Notes: a model not told the origin generated them from the letters alone. Shown: positions 27,800 to 36,858, counted from the stretch's first letter. The stretch is DNA of 64,000 nt from Alistipes senegalensis JC50 (GCF_025145645.1 NZ_CP102252.1:248001-312000); one strand, 5' to 3'. Program-made: numbers and translations.

Positions 27800-30127
27800 A
27801 TGATTGATTTGGAAGATATGGATGATATCGCAGCAGAGGTTGCAGATATCATGGGAAATGGGAATTTAGACCTTTCCAATTTGAATTTTTCTGTTTTACA
27901 GGAGTTTCCTGATGAGGTCGAGATCAACGTACCAGCAGTAAAGGAGGAGGAGAAGACGATTTTAGTAGCAACACCTCAACTTTCTGCACCAACAGTTACA
28001 ACCAAACAGTCTGTTCCTAATACTTATAAAGACCTGCATGATTCAGCGGATGGGTGGATATCACTATCCGCTGAGGATAAGGAGGCTCTTATGGATCAGG
28101 AGATAAATCAGCTATCAGACCTGCCCTTGGAGATAGGCTTCCCAGGCAATGTGGATGAAATAATGAATGCCCTTGAACAGGGAACACCTGTCCCCATTCC
28201 TGTTGGAAGCGATAGTGTACAGTTGAAGCTATCTTTTTATATGGATAAGATGCCTCACGGCATTGTGGATAAGCAGTTAGCAGGCATTGGAGCAACTTCA
28301 TTGGAAATTGATTCAAAAAGAAATTCCATCATTGTATTTCCGACCAAGATTCTGGCCTACAACAAATGGCAGCGGAATAAGACCAAACTTCTTTATGTCG
28401 GAGGAAAAATCAATGACGAGAGAGATACGACGAGCATAAAAGAAATCCAAGATTATCTGTCCGACGATAAAGTAGTATACAAGAAATTCCTTGTAGTGGC
28501 TGACAGTCTATACAAACTATTGCAGATCATCGAAAAAGAGCGCTACAAGGATTATTTTCTGATGATTGACGAGGTGGACATGATTCAGTCGGAGAGTAAT
28601 TACAGGCCCCGTTTGGAATCCCTTATAGACCATTACTTTGAATTTCCTCCCAAGAACAGATGTCTTGTGACTGCAACGATGAGGGAGTTTTCCAATCCCC
28701 GCCTGCAACAGGAGTGTCGGTTCAATATATCATGGAAAGATGCTCCCAAACGCAAGATACAACTCTATTACACGGATAATTTGGATGCTTTGACCGCACA
28801 GCAGATTCAGTCAATCGACAAAGCCGAAAAAATAGTGGTTGCATTTAACTCGATTCGTCATTGTAAGAACATCATAAAACTGCTTTCCGAGGAAACCCGA
28901 AAAGAGTGCACAATTATGTGTAGTGACTCCTCTCAAGACGAGGCAGGAGATTACTATGGAGAGTTAAGTTCGGGAAACAAACTACCTAACAGGATTAACT
29001 TTATTACGAGTTGCTATTTTGCAGGAGTAGATATTAAGGACTGCTACCACCTTATTACAGTTTCCAATGCACAGCAAAACTACCAGATGCTTTCATTGGA
29101 TAAAATGACACAAATATATGGGAGATGCCGAATTACCGGAGGAATATTAAGTGATATTATTATTTTCAACTCTCGAGAAAAATGGAACACAGATACAGCA
29201 AAAGACTATCAATCCTCTTTACTGAAACAGGCATCTGCTATTCTCCGACTACAACAAATTGCAACAGAACTGGGAGAATCAGACCAAGATTTACAGGTTT
29301 TATTTGAATTGGTTAAATCAGGCATCCGGGAAAAGGGCGTGATTAACATACCTAAAGAAGAAGCTGTCAGATTGACCAGAAGAAATATCTTCAAGAAAGA
29401 TGTTACAGCCTATATGAATATAGACTATCTGGTTGAGCGTCAAAAATTAGGAAATACTATTTATGATTCATACAATCATTTGGAATTTGCATTGAAAAAA
29501 TTGGGACATAATGTTGAATTTCAATATAAATACGGCTCAATCCCTATTTCAGAGGAGCAGAAAAAAATAGAAACAGCAAGTAAAGATGAATTACATGCTT
29601 TCATTGATGCCCAACTCTCTGAAATGATAGAGGACCTAAGAGAGATTACCAAATCAAGACACCTTACAGGAGGAGAAAAGCAAGAACTTCAGTCCAAGAA
29701 AGGTTGTTCTACATTTGTGTATAGGTTCTATCAACTTCAAGAATATGCAGATGCCGACACCCTTATTAGCCATCTATGGGAAATCCGGCATAGCGATAAG
29801 AGAGCTTACAAAAATCTGCAAAATGCCGCTGTATTCTGGGCTTTAGATGATAAGCACCCATTCAAACGGGATTTACTCAGGGTATTCAAGATCGGCAGAA
29901 AATATAAAGCCTCGGAGATACACGAACTGATGGCTCCACTTGTCAAATATCATCTCCACAAGACTATTAAACAGCGGGCGGCAGTAAGTCTGCTTAAAGC
30001 CTTGTTCTTGATAGAAAGACCTAAAACTTACCTCATAAAGGGCAAAAATCCGGCAAGGTTTAAAAAACACGGGAGCCTGAGAATAGCAAAGACAGAAGAA
30101 AATCTGCTAAAATATTTTATGCTATAA
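27800..30127 (+). CDS. SF2-like ATPase with atypical P-loop region, element 1 replication candidate
   Basis: A 775-residue protein with helicase-like blocks in SF2 order: GIGATSLEI (162-170) in the position of motif I but without GKT/S, IDEVD (256-260) as Walker B, TATM (291-294) as motif III, a TSCYFAGVDI block resembling motif V, and YGRCR as motif VI. The first ~110 residues are acidic and not conserved. The homologue in element 2 keeps GCGAT, VDEWH, TATP and CGRIR. Its location next to the integrase in both elements suggests a replication or excision role. That is inferred; the family name is unknown to me. Confidence 0.65.
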   Translation: MIDLEDMDDIAAEVADIMGNGNLDLSNLNFSVLQEFPDEVEINVPAVKEEEKTILVATPQLSAPTVTTKQSVPNTYKDLHDSADGWISLSAEDKEALMDQEINQLSDLPLEIGFPGNVDEIMNALEQGTPVPIPVGSDSVQLKLSFYMDKMPHGIVDKQLAGIGATSLEIDSKRNSIIVFPTKILAYNKWQRNKTKLLYVGGKINDERDTTSIKEIQDYLSDDKVVYKKFLVVADSLYKLLQIIEKERYKDYFLMIDEVDMIQSESNYRPRLESLIDHYFEFPPKNRCLVTATMREFSNPRLQQECRFNISWKDAPKRKIQLYYTDNLDALTAQQIQSIDKAEKIVVAFNSIRHCKNIIKLLSEETRKECTIMCSDSSQDEAGDYYGELSSGNKLPNRINFITSCYFAGVDIKDCYHLITVSNAQQNYQMLSLDKMTQIYGRCRITGGILSDIIIFNSREKWNTDTAKDYQSSLLKQASAILRLQQIATELGESDQDLQVLFELVKSGIREKGVINIPKEEAVRLTRRNIFKKDVTAYMNIDYLVERQKLGNTIYDSYNHLEFALKKLGHNVEFQYKYGSIPISEEQKKIETASKDELHAFIDAQLSEMIEDLREITKSRHLTGGEKQELQSKKGCSTFVYRFYQLQEYADADTLISHLWEIRHSDKRAYKNLQNAAVFWALDDKHPFKRDLLRVFKIGRKYKASEIHELMAPLVKYHLHKTIKQRAAVSLLKALFLIERPKTYLIKGKNPARFKKHGSLRIAKTEENLLKYFML

Positions 30128-30360
30128 AATGCTGATTATCTAAAAAATAGCCACCAAAATATTTGCAAAAATCAAAAATTTTACTTATATTTGTATTGTC
30201 TTTCAGGAGGTTATTCCCTCCGAAAATCCGAATATAAGTTTTAATTTTTAAGTGTGTTCGCATTTTATGCGAATCTATACTACCTACCTTTATTTACTAT
30301 TAAATAATAATAGTAGGTAATATAGAACAGCCTAAAATACGGACACCATTTTTGCAATCT

Positions 30361-31044
30361 ATGAAAAATTATACGGTTATACCCAATGAGGCAGCCGAAA
30401 AGTTGTCTTCAAATGATTTATTCGTCTTTACTGTCTTATCCCTGACAGCCCACGATGATAACACGACGGATGTTACCTATGAGCAATTAGCCGGATTTAC
30501 TGGAAAATCCATCGGCTATATAAAAGATCATTTTGCCAAAAGATTGGAAAGTAGCGGACTTTGCACCATTGAGGGCTTTGTAAGAGCGGGTAACAGGCGG
30601 AAAAAATATACTCTGCCCTCTGTAACAGACAATTTCCGCATCATCCGCAGGGAAATATTGGAAGATAGTAACCTATCATCCGAGGAAAAGGGATTTCTGA
30701 TAGCCCTCTATTGCATTTCTGTCAACAACACATTCAACATGGGTTTATCTGGAACACAAGCTATAAAGAAATTGGGTATTTCAAGAACTGCCTATTACAA
30801 GCATTTAAAGGCTCTGCAAGAAAAAGGTTATATAGATTTTGTCGGAGATTATCCCCAAAATCCTCAATTTGCCAATAACCCCGAGTCGTTAATGCTAACC
30901 TGTGATTGGTTAGGGCATCGGAATTATAAAGAGTGGTTACATGGGCATGAACCGTTTGAGCATGAAACATCTAAAACGCTATTTATCTTTTACCGAAATT
31001 GCTCAGATAACTTACCATATAATCATAAAACTAAGTGCGCATAA
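30361..31044 (+). CDS. Winged-helix DNA-binding protein, possible replication initiator
   Basis: A 227-residue protein with a DnaD/Rep-like winged-helix N-terminus (residues ~10-85, SNDLFVFTVLSL then YEQLAGFTGKSIGYIKDHF) and a second helix-turn-helix (~125-165, GISRTAYYKHLKALQEKGYI). It lies 233 nt after the ATPase gene and before a terminator. In Bacteroidota elements such proteins often start replication or regulate it. I assign only the fold. The Met at 30361 is preferred over an in-frame TTG 9 nt earlier. Confidence 0.6.
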   Translation: MKNYTVIPNEAAEKLSSNDLFVFTVLSLTAHDDNTTDVTYEQLAGFTGKSIGYIKDHFAKRLESSGLCTIEGFVRAGNRRKKYTLPSVTDNFRIIRREILEDSNLSSEEKGFLIALYCISVNNTFNMGLSGTQAIKKLGISRTAYYKHLKALQEKGYIDFVGDYPQNPQFANNPESLMLTCDWLGHRNYKEWLHGHEPFEHETSKTLFIFYRNCSDNLPYNHKTKCA

Positions 31045-31077
31045 GGGCGGGAGTATCCAACTCCTGCCCTGTTTTTT
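31044..31077 (+). terminator. Intrinsic terminator
   Basis: AGGGCGGGAGT (31044-31054) pairs with ACTCCTGCCCT (31060-31070), then GTTTTTT. Confidence 0.85.
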
Positions 31078-31277
31078 AAGTAAATGAATCTGTTATAGTT
31101 GACAAACATTATTATTAACAAGACATTATTTCCTGACCTCTAAGTTATAACTATTTTATTTTTTAATTTTTTTCGGTTTTATCCGCATAAATCCGTTCCA
31201 ATCCACTCTCGACCCCTCCCCGCCTTTGGCGGTGGGGATAGTTCCCCTGCACAACTATTCAAAATCAACTTTGTGAT

Positions 31278-31550
31278 ATGGAAAGCAATCTGAAATTCAT
31301 TAAGACGTGGGAGGTAGCCCAGTTCAAGGCCCAGCAGGGCGTCGAGAAACTGGAGGTAAAACAGAATCCTCACACAGGCAAGGTGTTCTTTGTCTATGGC
31401 CTTGAAACAGGCCCTTGCAGTCGGAAAGTAGAGACAGGACAGCTGACAGACCCGGTAGTGTCTCAGGTGTGCAACTCCGAGACAGGAGAGATGTTTATGA
31501 TGCTCCATCAGCGGGGCGAGGGAGGAGCACCTACATTGGCCGTGTTTTAG
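31278..31550 (+). CDS. Small conserved-type protein of the recombination module
   Basis: A 90-residue soluble protein without a recognised domain. The pattern of beta-strand-like segments (VFFVYGLETG, MFMMLHQRGEGG) and no cysteine cluster suggests a small folded protein. It lies just before the Sak4-like gene, separated by a terminator at 31575. Upstream (31045-31277) is a 233-nt gap with a GC hairpin CCCCGCC-ttt-GGCGGTGGGG. The function is unknown. Confidence 0.6.
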   Translation: MESNLKFIKTWEVAQFKAQQGVEKLEVKQNPHTGKVFFVYGLETGPCSRKVETGQLTDPVVSQVCNSETGEMFMMLHQRGEGGAPTLAVF

Positions 31551-31574
31551 ACTGATTCTCTTTTATACATTATA

Positions 31575-31610
31575 CAGGCAGGAGGCTTTGGGGCTTTCTG
31601 CCTGTTTTTT
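31575..31610 (+). terminator. Intrinsic terminator or attenuator
   Basis: CAGGCAGGAGGC (31575-31586) pairs imperfectly with GCTTTCTGCCTG (31593-31604), followed by six T. It lies before the Sak4-like gene. Confidence 0.75.
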
Positions 31611-31634
31611 ATTCATCGAACCAATTAATACGCT

Positions 31635-32375
31635 ATGTTACACATCCGCCCCTCTACAAGGAAACAGGCCAAGATCAAATTGGCTCTCCAAGGCTGTGCA
31701 GGTTCGGGCAAAACCTATTCAGCCCTCCTGTTAGCCTATGGCATGACCTCTGACTGGTCTAAAATTGCCGTCATAGATTCAGAAAATGGCTCTGCCGATC
31801 TCTATGCTCACCTCGGGGCCTATAATGTGGTCTCCCTCGGTGGTGATTATTCCCCGGAGAATTACATCGAGGCCATCACCTTATGTGAAAATGCAGGCAT
31901 GGAGGTAATCATCGTGGATTCCATTTCCCAATGCTGGGACTACCTGCTGGATTTCCATGCAGGACTGCAAGGCAACTCCTTTGCAAACTGGGCCAAGGTC
32001 ACACCCCGTCAGAATGCCTTTGTACAGAAAATCCTGCAATCTGCGGTGCATATCATCTGTACCATGCGCACCAAACAGGATTATGTGCTCAATGAAAAGA
32101 ACGGCAAGATGGTCCCGGAGAAAGTGGGCCTTAAAGCCATGCAAAGGGATGGCATGGACTATGAATTTACCGTCGTTCTGGATATAGACCTCAAACACCA
32201 TGTGCAGGCTTCCAAAGACAGAACAGGTCTGTTCATGGGCCGTCCCGAGTTTACCATCACTCCTAAAGTAGGCCAAGCCATCCTGAACTGGTGCAACCTC
32301 AATCCTCAATCAAACATCATTCAACCCCAAACCCCTCAAAACTATGGAAACAGCGCTCCGACTCCATCCCGTTAG
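31635..32375 (+). CDS. Sak4-like RecA-fold ATPase (phage AAA_24 type)
   Basis: A 246-residue ATPase with Walker A GCAGSGKT (about 20-27) and Walker B VIIVDSIS (about 95-102). The layout matches phage-encoded AAA_24/Sak4 single-strand recombinases, which anneal or exchange DNA with a single-stranded DNA-binding partner. It overlaps the next gene by 32 nt, so the two are translated together. The pair is likely the recombination module of the element. Confidence 0.78.
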   Translation: MLHIRPSTRKQAKIKLALQGCAGSGKTYSALLLAYGMTSDWSKIAVIDSENGSADLYAHLGAYNVVSLGGDYSPENYIEAITLCENAGMEVIIVDSISQCWDYLLDFHAGLQGNSFANWAKVTPRQNAFVQKILQSAVHIICTMRTKQDYVLNEKNGKMVPEKVGLKAMQRDGMDYEFTVVLDIDLKHHVQASKDRTGLFMGRPEFTITPKVGQAILNWCNLNPQSNIIQPQTPQNYGNSAPTPSR

Positions 32376-33360
32376 ACAAGAGATCATTCCTCTGCCGGCA
32401 CAGCATCCTATCAACATTACACAGCCGCTCAGGACGGATAAAACCACACCCTTTATAGAGGCCAATACCAAAGAGGTTTCACTCCGCCACCTGCAAAGTG
32501 ATTGTGTAGTCCCGGTTTTCTCCAAAGATAATGAGGTAACCATTTCTCACCCTGCCTTTGTGGAGACAGTCCATGAGGCTGCCCAGCAGTTCTTCCGGGG
32601 AGAGGCCATCGACAGCCCCGAAATAAGGGTGAGCCATATCATCAAGGGCCGAATCCCCGAGGCCATCCACAAACCCGTGAACCAGCTTTTGGAGACAGAC
32701 AAGACCATCTACTATGAGCGAATGATGTTCTGCTTTGAAATCCCCACTATCCACGAGGACATCGACGGAAATCCCTTAAAGCTGACCATAGGAGGAGTAA
32801 GGGCCTACAACCATGAAAACCTCTACAACAAGAAATCCACGGAGAAATTCAAGGTCTTTGTAGGTTTTCAGAATAGGGTCTGCTGTAACATGTGTGTAAG
32901 TACGGACGGCTACAAGAGTGAGATCAAGGTAATGAATACACAGGCCCTCTTTCAGGCTGTCATGGAGCTGTTTCAGCTCTATAATCCCGAGAGACACACA
33001 AGGCAGATGCAAACCCTCGTGGACTCTTCCATGACAGAACATCAGTTCGCTCAGTTCTTGGGAAAGTCGAGGCTTTATCAATGCCTGCCCCAGGAGGATA
33101 AAAAGAGACTGCCCCAACTGCTGATAACCGACACCCAAATCAATCTGGTGGCAAGGGCTTACTACCAAGACGAGGCTTTCGGGGTGGATGCACAGAGCCG
33201 AGAGATTTCCATGTGGAAGGTCTACAACCTCCTGACAGGGGCCAACAAGTCCTCCTACATCGACAATTTTCTGGACAGGGCTCTCAATGCCTCGCAACTT
33301 GCTGAGGGTATCAACAAGGCTCTTTATGGAGAGTGCGAGTACAAGTGGTTTGTGGAGTAA
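32344..33360 (+). CDS. DUF3871-like protein
   Basis: A 338-residue soluble protein. The N-terminus, the central block with GGVRAYNHENLYNKKS, and the later CCNMCVSTDGYK resemble the Bacteroidota DUF3871 family, which is found beside phage-type ATPases. Function is unknown; a single-strand DNA-binding or replication-associated role would fit its overlap with the Sak4-like gene. The family assignment is from memory of its appearance and should be checked by profile search. Confidence 0.6.
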   Translation: METALRLHPVRQEIIPLPAQHPINITQPLRTDKTTPFIEANTKEVSLRHLQSDCVVPVFSKDNEVTISHPAFVETVHEAAQQFFRGEAIDSPEIRVSHIIKGRIPEAIHKPVNQLLETDKTIYYERMMFCFEIPTIHEDIDGNPLKLTIGGVRAYNHENLYNKKSTEKFKVFVGFQNRVCCNMCVSTDGYKSEIKVMNTQALFQAVMELFQLYNPERHTRQMQTLVDSSMTEHQFAQFLGKSRLYQCLPQEDKKRLPQLLITDTQINLVARAYYQDEAFGVDAQSREISMWKVYNLLTGANKSSYIDNFLDRALNASQLAEGINKALYGECEYKWFVE

Positions 33361-33743
33361 GACAGACTGTCGGATTTTAGAGCCTGCACCTTATAGGGAA
33401 ATGGGACAAAAAAATTCGACAGCTTGAAACTTTTCCGCACTTACTTTCTAAATAATTCAAAAGTATGTGCGGAATATTACTCGGGATATTCAATCAACAG
33501 AGGCAGCCCCGAAGTATTCCCATATTTTTATGGAATACAACTCTCTCTACCCCCCCCCTGCCTTTTTCCTCCATTATGATATGAAAGTTGAATGATGCGC
33601 ACTTAGTTGCTTATATAACACAAACTATCTGCGCGGGAGTTGTACATCTATCTTCCTTTATATTATGGAAAGATAGGTGTACAGACTCTCTAAAAGAGCG
33701 CCGGGAATTATCTTTTGTCTGAAATTTGTGTATTTTTGTGCGT
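33361..33743. other. Intergenic region with two cargo-boundary hairpins
   Basis: No gene is visible. Two imperfect palindromes lie here: CCGCACTTACTT...AAAGTATGTGCGG (about 33433-33468) and GCGCACTTAGTT...AACTATCTGCGC (about 33597-33639). They belong to a family that also occurs near 36641, 36775, 37908 and 39107. A C-rich tract (33551-33560) separates them. The Fic promoter is at the right end. Confidence 0.55.
33731..33738 (+). promoter_or_regulatory. -7 box TATTTTTG for the fic gene
   Basis: TATTTTTG ends only 5 nt before the ATG at 33744, so the transcript is probably leaderless or nearly so. It excludes the TTG at 33726 as start. Confidence 0.5.
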
Positions 33744-34481
33744 ATGGATGACAAGTTGCAACAGATCGACACCCTTTTAGGTGAACTGAATCAATACAGG
33801 GCTAATGAGAATTACCGCATCACAGAGGCTCTGGAGATTGAGTATACCTATGACAGCAACCGCATTGAGGGAAATACCCTGACCCTCCATGAAACGGATA
33901 TGGTGGTCAACAAAGGTATTACCATTGCAGGCAAAGGACTGAGGGAGCATTTGGAAGCTATCAACCATAAAGAGGCCATTGATTTTATCAAGGACATAGC
34001 CCAAAAGAAAGAGCCGATCTCGGAACGTGTGCTGTTGGATATTCATGCCATTGTCCTGCACAGCATAGATAAGGACAATGCCGGGAAATACCGCCGTGTA
34101 CCTGTCATTATCAGCGGCAGCAAGCATATTCCTCCCCAGCCTTACCTGTTACAGCCCAAAATGGATGAGTTGTTTCAATGGTACGAGGCAAACAAGGATT
34201 CCATGCACCCGGTTGTATTGGCAGCTCAAATGCACGAGAAACTGGTGTCTGTCCATCCCTTTATTGATGGGAATGGCAGGACAGCCCGTCTGTTGATGAA
34301 TCTGATATTGATGCAACATGGCTATCCTATTGCCAATATCAAAGGAGACAATGAGACGAGGCGACGCTACTATGAGACTTTGGAGGAAGCATCCTCGGGA
34401 GATAACTCGGCCTTTGTGGAGTTTATCGAAGATGTGGTAATTCAAAGTCTGACGTACTACCTGAAAATCATCCGGGGATAA
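33744..34481 (+). CDS. Fic-family adenylyltransferase, class II
   Basis: A 245-residue protein with the full Fic motif HPFIDGNGR (171-179) and the N-terminal inhibitory motif S-N-R-I-E-G (Ser38 to Gly43), which places it in the self-inhibited class II. Such enzymes transfer AMP from ATP to a protein target; the target is unknown. No antitoxin gene is needed because the inhibitory helix is built in. A C-terminal winged helix, found in longer Fic proteins, is absent. It may be a regulatory or defence cargo gene. Confidence 0.92.
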   Translation: MDDKLQQIDTLLGELNQYRANENYRITEALEIEYTYDSNRIEGNTLTLHETDMVVNKGITIAGKGLREHLEAINHKEAIDFIKDIAQKKEPISERVLLDIHAIVLHSIDKDNAGKYRRVPVIISGSKHIPPQPYLLQPKMDELFQWYEANKDSMHPVVLAAQMHEKLVSVHPFIDGNGRTARLLMNLILMQHGYPIANIKGDNETRRRYYETLEEASSGDNSAFVEFIEDVVIQSLTYYLKIIRG

Positions 34482-34600
34482 ACCGGAGATTTGAATACCA
34501 ACGGGAGGTGTGGAAAAATCCATGCCTCTCTTTTTTTAATCATCCGGAAGTCACGAAGTAGAACTGTCTGAAATTTTTACATTATTCAATTTAATAATCC

Positions 34601-34687
34601 ATGAACGATTTATGGCAAATCCTTATAATTTGGTTGATTATATGCCTTGTGATCTACATCCGGGCAGACCCCCGCAAACAAGAGTAA
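34601..34687 (+). CDS. Possible 28-residue single-span membrane peptide
   Basis: ATG at 34601 opens a 28-codon frame ending TAA. Residues 4-21 (LWQILIIWLIICLVIYIR) form one hydrophobic helix followed by a basic/acidic tail (RADPRKQE), the layout of small membrane peptides. No strong ribosome-binding site is visible, which is normal in this phylum. It may be a small regulator or a chance frame. Confidence 0.35.
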   Translation: MNDLWQILIIWLIICLVIYIRADPRKQE

Positions 34688-35056
34688 ACATTTCTGAATT
34701 TCAATCTTGATTTTCTGAAACTTTAAGCCGAAATTTGTTTCTGCAACAGTCCTAAAAAGAAGGATGAGTTATTGCATTTTCCAAGTTAGTTTCCTACTTT
34801 TGTGAGACATACTAACTGACACGGAAAGTGTAAGTTTATTCCCATAAAGCGAATCTGGAAAATTCATTGATGGTGAGAATAAGCGGACTTATCCTTTCGT
34901 CGTATACTTACCCAAGTATATAGGCGTAGGGCTGTTGCTTGTTTTATCCATCGAGGTATTCCAGAACCCGCTTTAATAAAATAGGCTTTCAGTCCTGCGC
35001 TTTCTTTTTTACTACTAATCCATCTGTTAGGGACGGCAGAAGAAAAAACTACTATT
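34688..35056. other. Non-coding region containing structured RNA copy A
   Basis: The 369-nt gap has no gene. Most of it is occupied by the RNA candidate at 34824-35010, and conserved GAGACATA precedes it at 34804. The remaining 46 nt lead into the TerB-like gene. Confidence 0.6.
34824..35010 (+). ncRNA. Candidate structured RNA with kissing loops, copy A
   Basis: P1: GAAAGTGT (34824-34831) with GCGCTTTC (34997-35004). P2: 34834-34841 with GAATAAGC (34877-34884). The P2-side loop has TCTGGAA (34854-34860), complementary over 7 bp to TTCCAGA (34959-34965) in the loop of P3, GGT/ACC (34955-34957/34966-34968). T-rich sequence follows P1. Copy B at 46291-46486 has the same layout with compensating changes. 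Both lie just before a cargo gene, so a cis-regulator or a separate small RNA are both possible. Confidence 0.65.
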
Positions 35057-35779
35057 ATGGGATTGAAAGATTTACTCAACAAGTCAAATTCAACTTCACA
35101 AGAGAATAATGAGTTGCGATGCCGATTACGTGATTTACTGACATTAGCTGCTATTGATGGAGAAATTACAGATAAAGAATCCTTGTTTATATTTAATTTA
35201 TGCCGTCAAGACGGAATCCAAGTTGAAACTATATCTGGAAATGTAATGAATGCTCCTGATGCTTATCCAAACGACTTTAACCTAAGAGGGAAACACTTGA
35301 CACAAATGGTTGCTTTGATGATGATTGACGGGGAATGTGCTGAATCTGAAATTAAATACTGCAAGAAAATAGCATCAAAATTAGGCATTGAAGAACAGGC
35401 TATTAGTAAACTTGTCGCAGGAATTGCAAATGGTAAAAATAATCTATTAAATGAGTCAGAACGAGAAAGTGCAGTTATAAGTTTTTTATCAAATGGAGGA
35501 TTTGAAGAATTTACAAAACCGCAAAATAATAACGAAGATACCATTAGACAGAAAATTAGAGCCGGATTTGACCAAAATGTAAAGATAATGACAACTCAAT
35601 CGCAATACAACGATCCTCTCATGTTGGGATTGGTAGTGAAATCTGCTATCGCAACTTTTTATCAACAGATGAAAAATGATAGCACACTTTTATCTTTGTG
35701 TGAATTATATGGTCTTAATTATCAAAGCATATTGAAAGAGGAATGCAACTATGCCCTCCATCGGTACTTAGAGGAATAA
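35057..35779 (+). CDS. TerB-like protein
   Basis: A 240-residue soluble helical protein. Two TerB-type acidic helix pairs are visible: LLTLAAIDGEITDKE (about 27-41) and VALMMIDGECAESE (about 84-97), which in TerB fold around metal-binding acidic residues. A C-terminal helical domain (~160-240) is unrecognised. TerB-fold proteins occur in tellurite/phage resistance and membrane-linked stress systems. Here it is first in a cassette with a membrane protein, a small protein and a radical-SAM enzyme, and follows structured RNA A. Confidence 0.7.
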   Translation: MGLKDLLNKSNSTSQENNELRCRLRDLLTLAAIDGEITDKESLFIFNLCRQDGIQVETISGNVMNAPDAYPNDFNLRGKHLTQMVALMMIDGECAESEIKYCKKIASKLGIEEQAISKLVAGIANGKNNLLNESERESAVISFLSNGGFEEFTKPQNNNEDTIRQKIRAGFDQNVKIMTTQSQYNDPLMLGLVVKSAIATFYQQMKNDSTLLSLCELYGLNYQSILKEECNYALHRYLEE

Positions 35780-35811
35780 TCTTTTTCTTTAACACACATA
35801 AATAATTGAAA

Positions 35812-36237
35812 ATGATTTGGATTTTAATCTTGGCTGTCATTGTATGGCTGTTGTTCAAATTTGTAAAAGAGCACAATGAACATATTCAAACTCGTGTGAC
35901 GAATTATGGGGGCATGGATGAAAAATATAGCGTCCTAATAGAATTTTTACAAGGGGCAGGAATGCATATTACTAAATTAGGAACAAGCAGTATTGAATTA
36001 AAAAACAAAGCAGAATCCGCTAATTGTGTTATGTATTATATAGGTACACATTTAGAAATCTTGTTTATTACGAATATGCCGCTGTTAGGATACCAGAAAA
36101 AGAAATGGGTATTCCCTGACGGTTATCCACAAGAAAAAATGATTGAGGAAATAGATAATTATGCCAATTGGCAAGTTCAACAAATGATGAAAGTATCCGA
36201 TAATAGTCAATATATAAATTATGATGAACGGGATTAA
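35812..36237 (+). CDS. Small protein with N-terminal membrane anchor
   Basis: A 141-residue protein with one N-terminal hydrophobic helix (about residues 2-17, IWILILAVIVWLLFKF) and a soluble C-terminal domain of about 115 residues. No family is recognised. The ATG at 35812 is preferred over a TTG two codons earlier. It follows the TerB-like gene by 32 nt and overlaps the next gene by 17 nt, so the three are probably one operon with a membrane-associated complex. Confidence 0.65.
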   Translation: MIWILILAVIVWLLFKFVKEHNEHIQTRVTNYGGMDEKYSVLIEFLQGAGMHITKLGTSSIELKNKAESANCVMYYIGTHLEILFITNMPLLGYQKKKWVFPDGYPQEKMIEEIDNYANWQVQQMMKVSDNSQYINYDERD

Positions 36238-36631
36238 GGCGGGACTGGAATTGCAGAAGATTTCAATATCCATGGGAAAGGTATATAAAACTTTATCTAC
36301 TCTTTCTGGGAAAATACAGGATAATTTAGATGTCTATGATAATAAAGAAGATTTCTATGTCCTTGCATACACTTGTCGAGTTGCAATATTAGACAGAATC
36401 CAAGCTAATGATTGGATTCAAATGCAAATCCCGATAAGGATTCCAACAAGTATGTTTACCTCCCGCAAGGAAACTATTGCGACGGGGTTGAATTTAACGA
36501 TTGGAAAATTGAAAGAGTTGGCTTCATCTAATAGTACTGTAGCATATAACATTGAAGAAATTTTGCAGAAACGCAAGTTATTTTATGATTTTGAAAAAAT
36601 GTTACCACCTAATATAAAAGATAAATTATAA
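36221..36631 (+). CDS. Hypothetical protein of the TerB-like operon
   Basis: A 136-residue, mainly helical soluble protein with no recognised domain. It overlaps the preceding gene by 17 nt, which suggests translational coupling. Start at 36221 (Met-Met-Asn) is the first in frame; Met18 is a possible alternative. Confidence 0.6.
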   Translation: MMNGIKAGLELQKISISMGKVYKTLSTLSGKIQDNLDVYDNKEDFYVLAYTCRVAILDRIQANDWIQMQIPIRIPTSMFTSRKETIATGLNLTIGKLKELASSNSTVAYNIEEILQKRKLFYDFEKMLPPNIKDKL

Positions 36632-36858
36632 TTCCCCTCCCACTTACTTTTCTATAAACTACACAATCTAACTGCGCATATAGTATAGCTTAAAACGACA
36701 CTGAGCGAAGATAATCCGGTATGTCCTAAATGTAGAGGAGTGATGCAGAAATTCGATAAATAAGATAGATCTACTCACTTACTTATAGTATATGTTCAAA
36801 AGGAAATGAGTGTAATGCACAATGTAAGTGCTATTACATTATAAAAAATAATCAAGAT
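36632..36858. other. Gap with zinc-ribbon-like remnant and hairpins
   Basis: A short frame without start codon (about 36692-36762) encodes NPVCPKCRGVMQKFDK before a TAA, which looks like the end of a lost zinc-ribbon protein. Hairpin-family copies lie near 36647 and 36775. No intact gene is visible. Confidence 0.45.

Noticed and set aside
33540..33565. C-rich tract and the G8 run at 4322 as G-quadruplex or phase-variation tracts
   Set aside because: Neither lies in a promoter or reading frame where slippage would switch a gene, and there is no regular four-run arrangement.
34864..35082. Minus-strand frame across structured RNA A
   Set aside because: It is the antisense of the RNA and of the start of the TerB-like gene; the paired stems and the second copy explain the conservation better.
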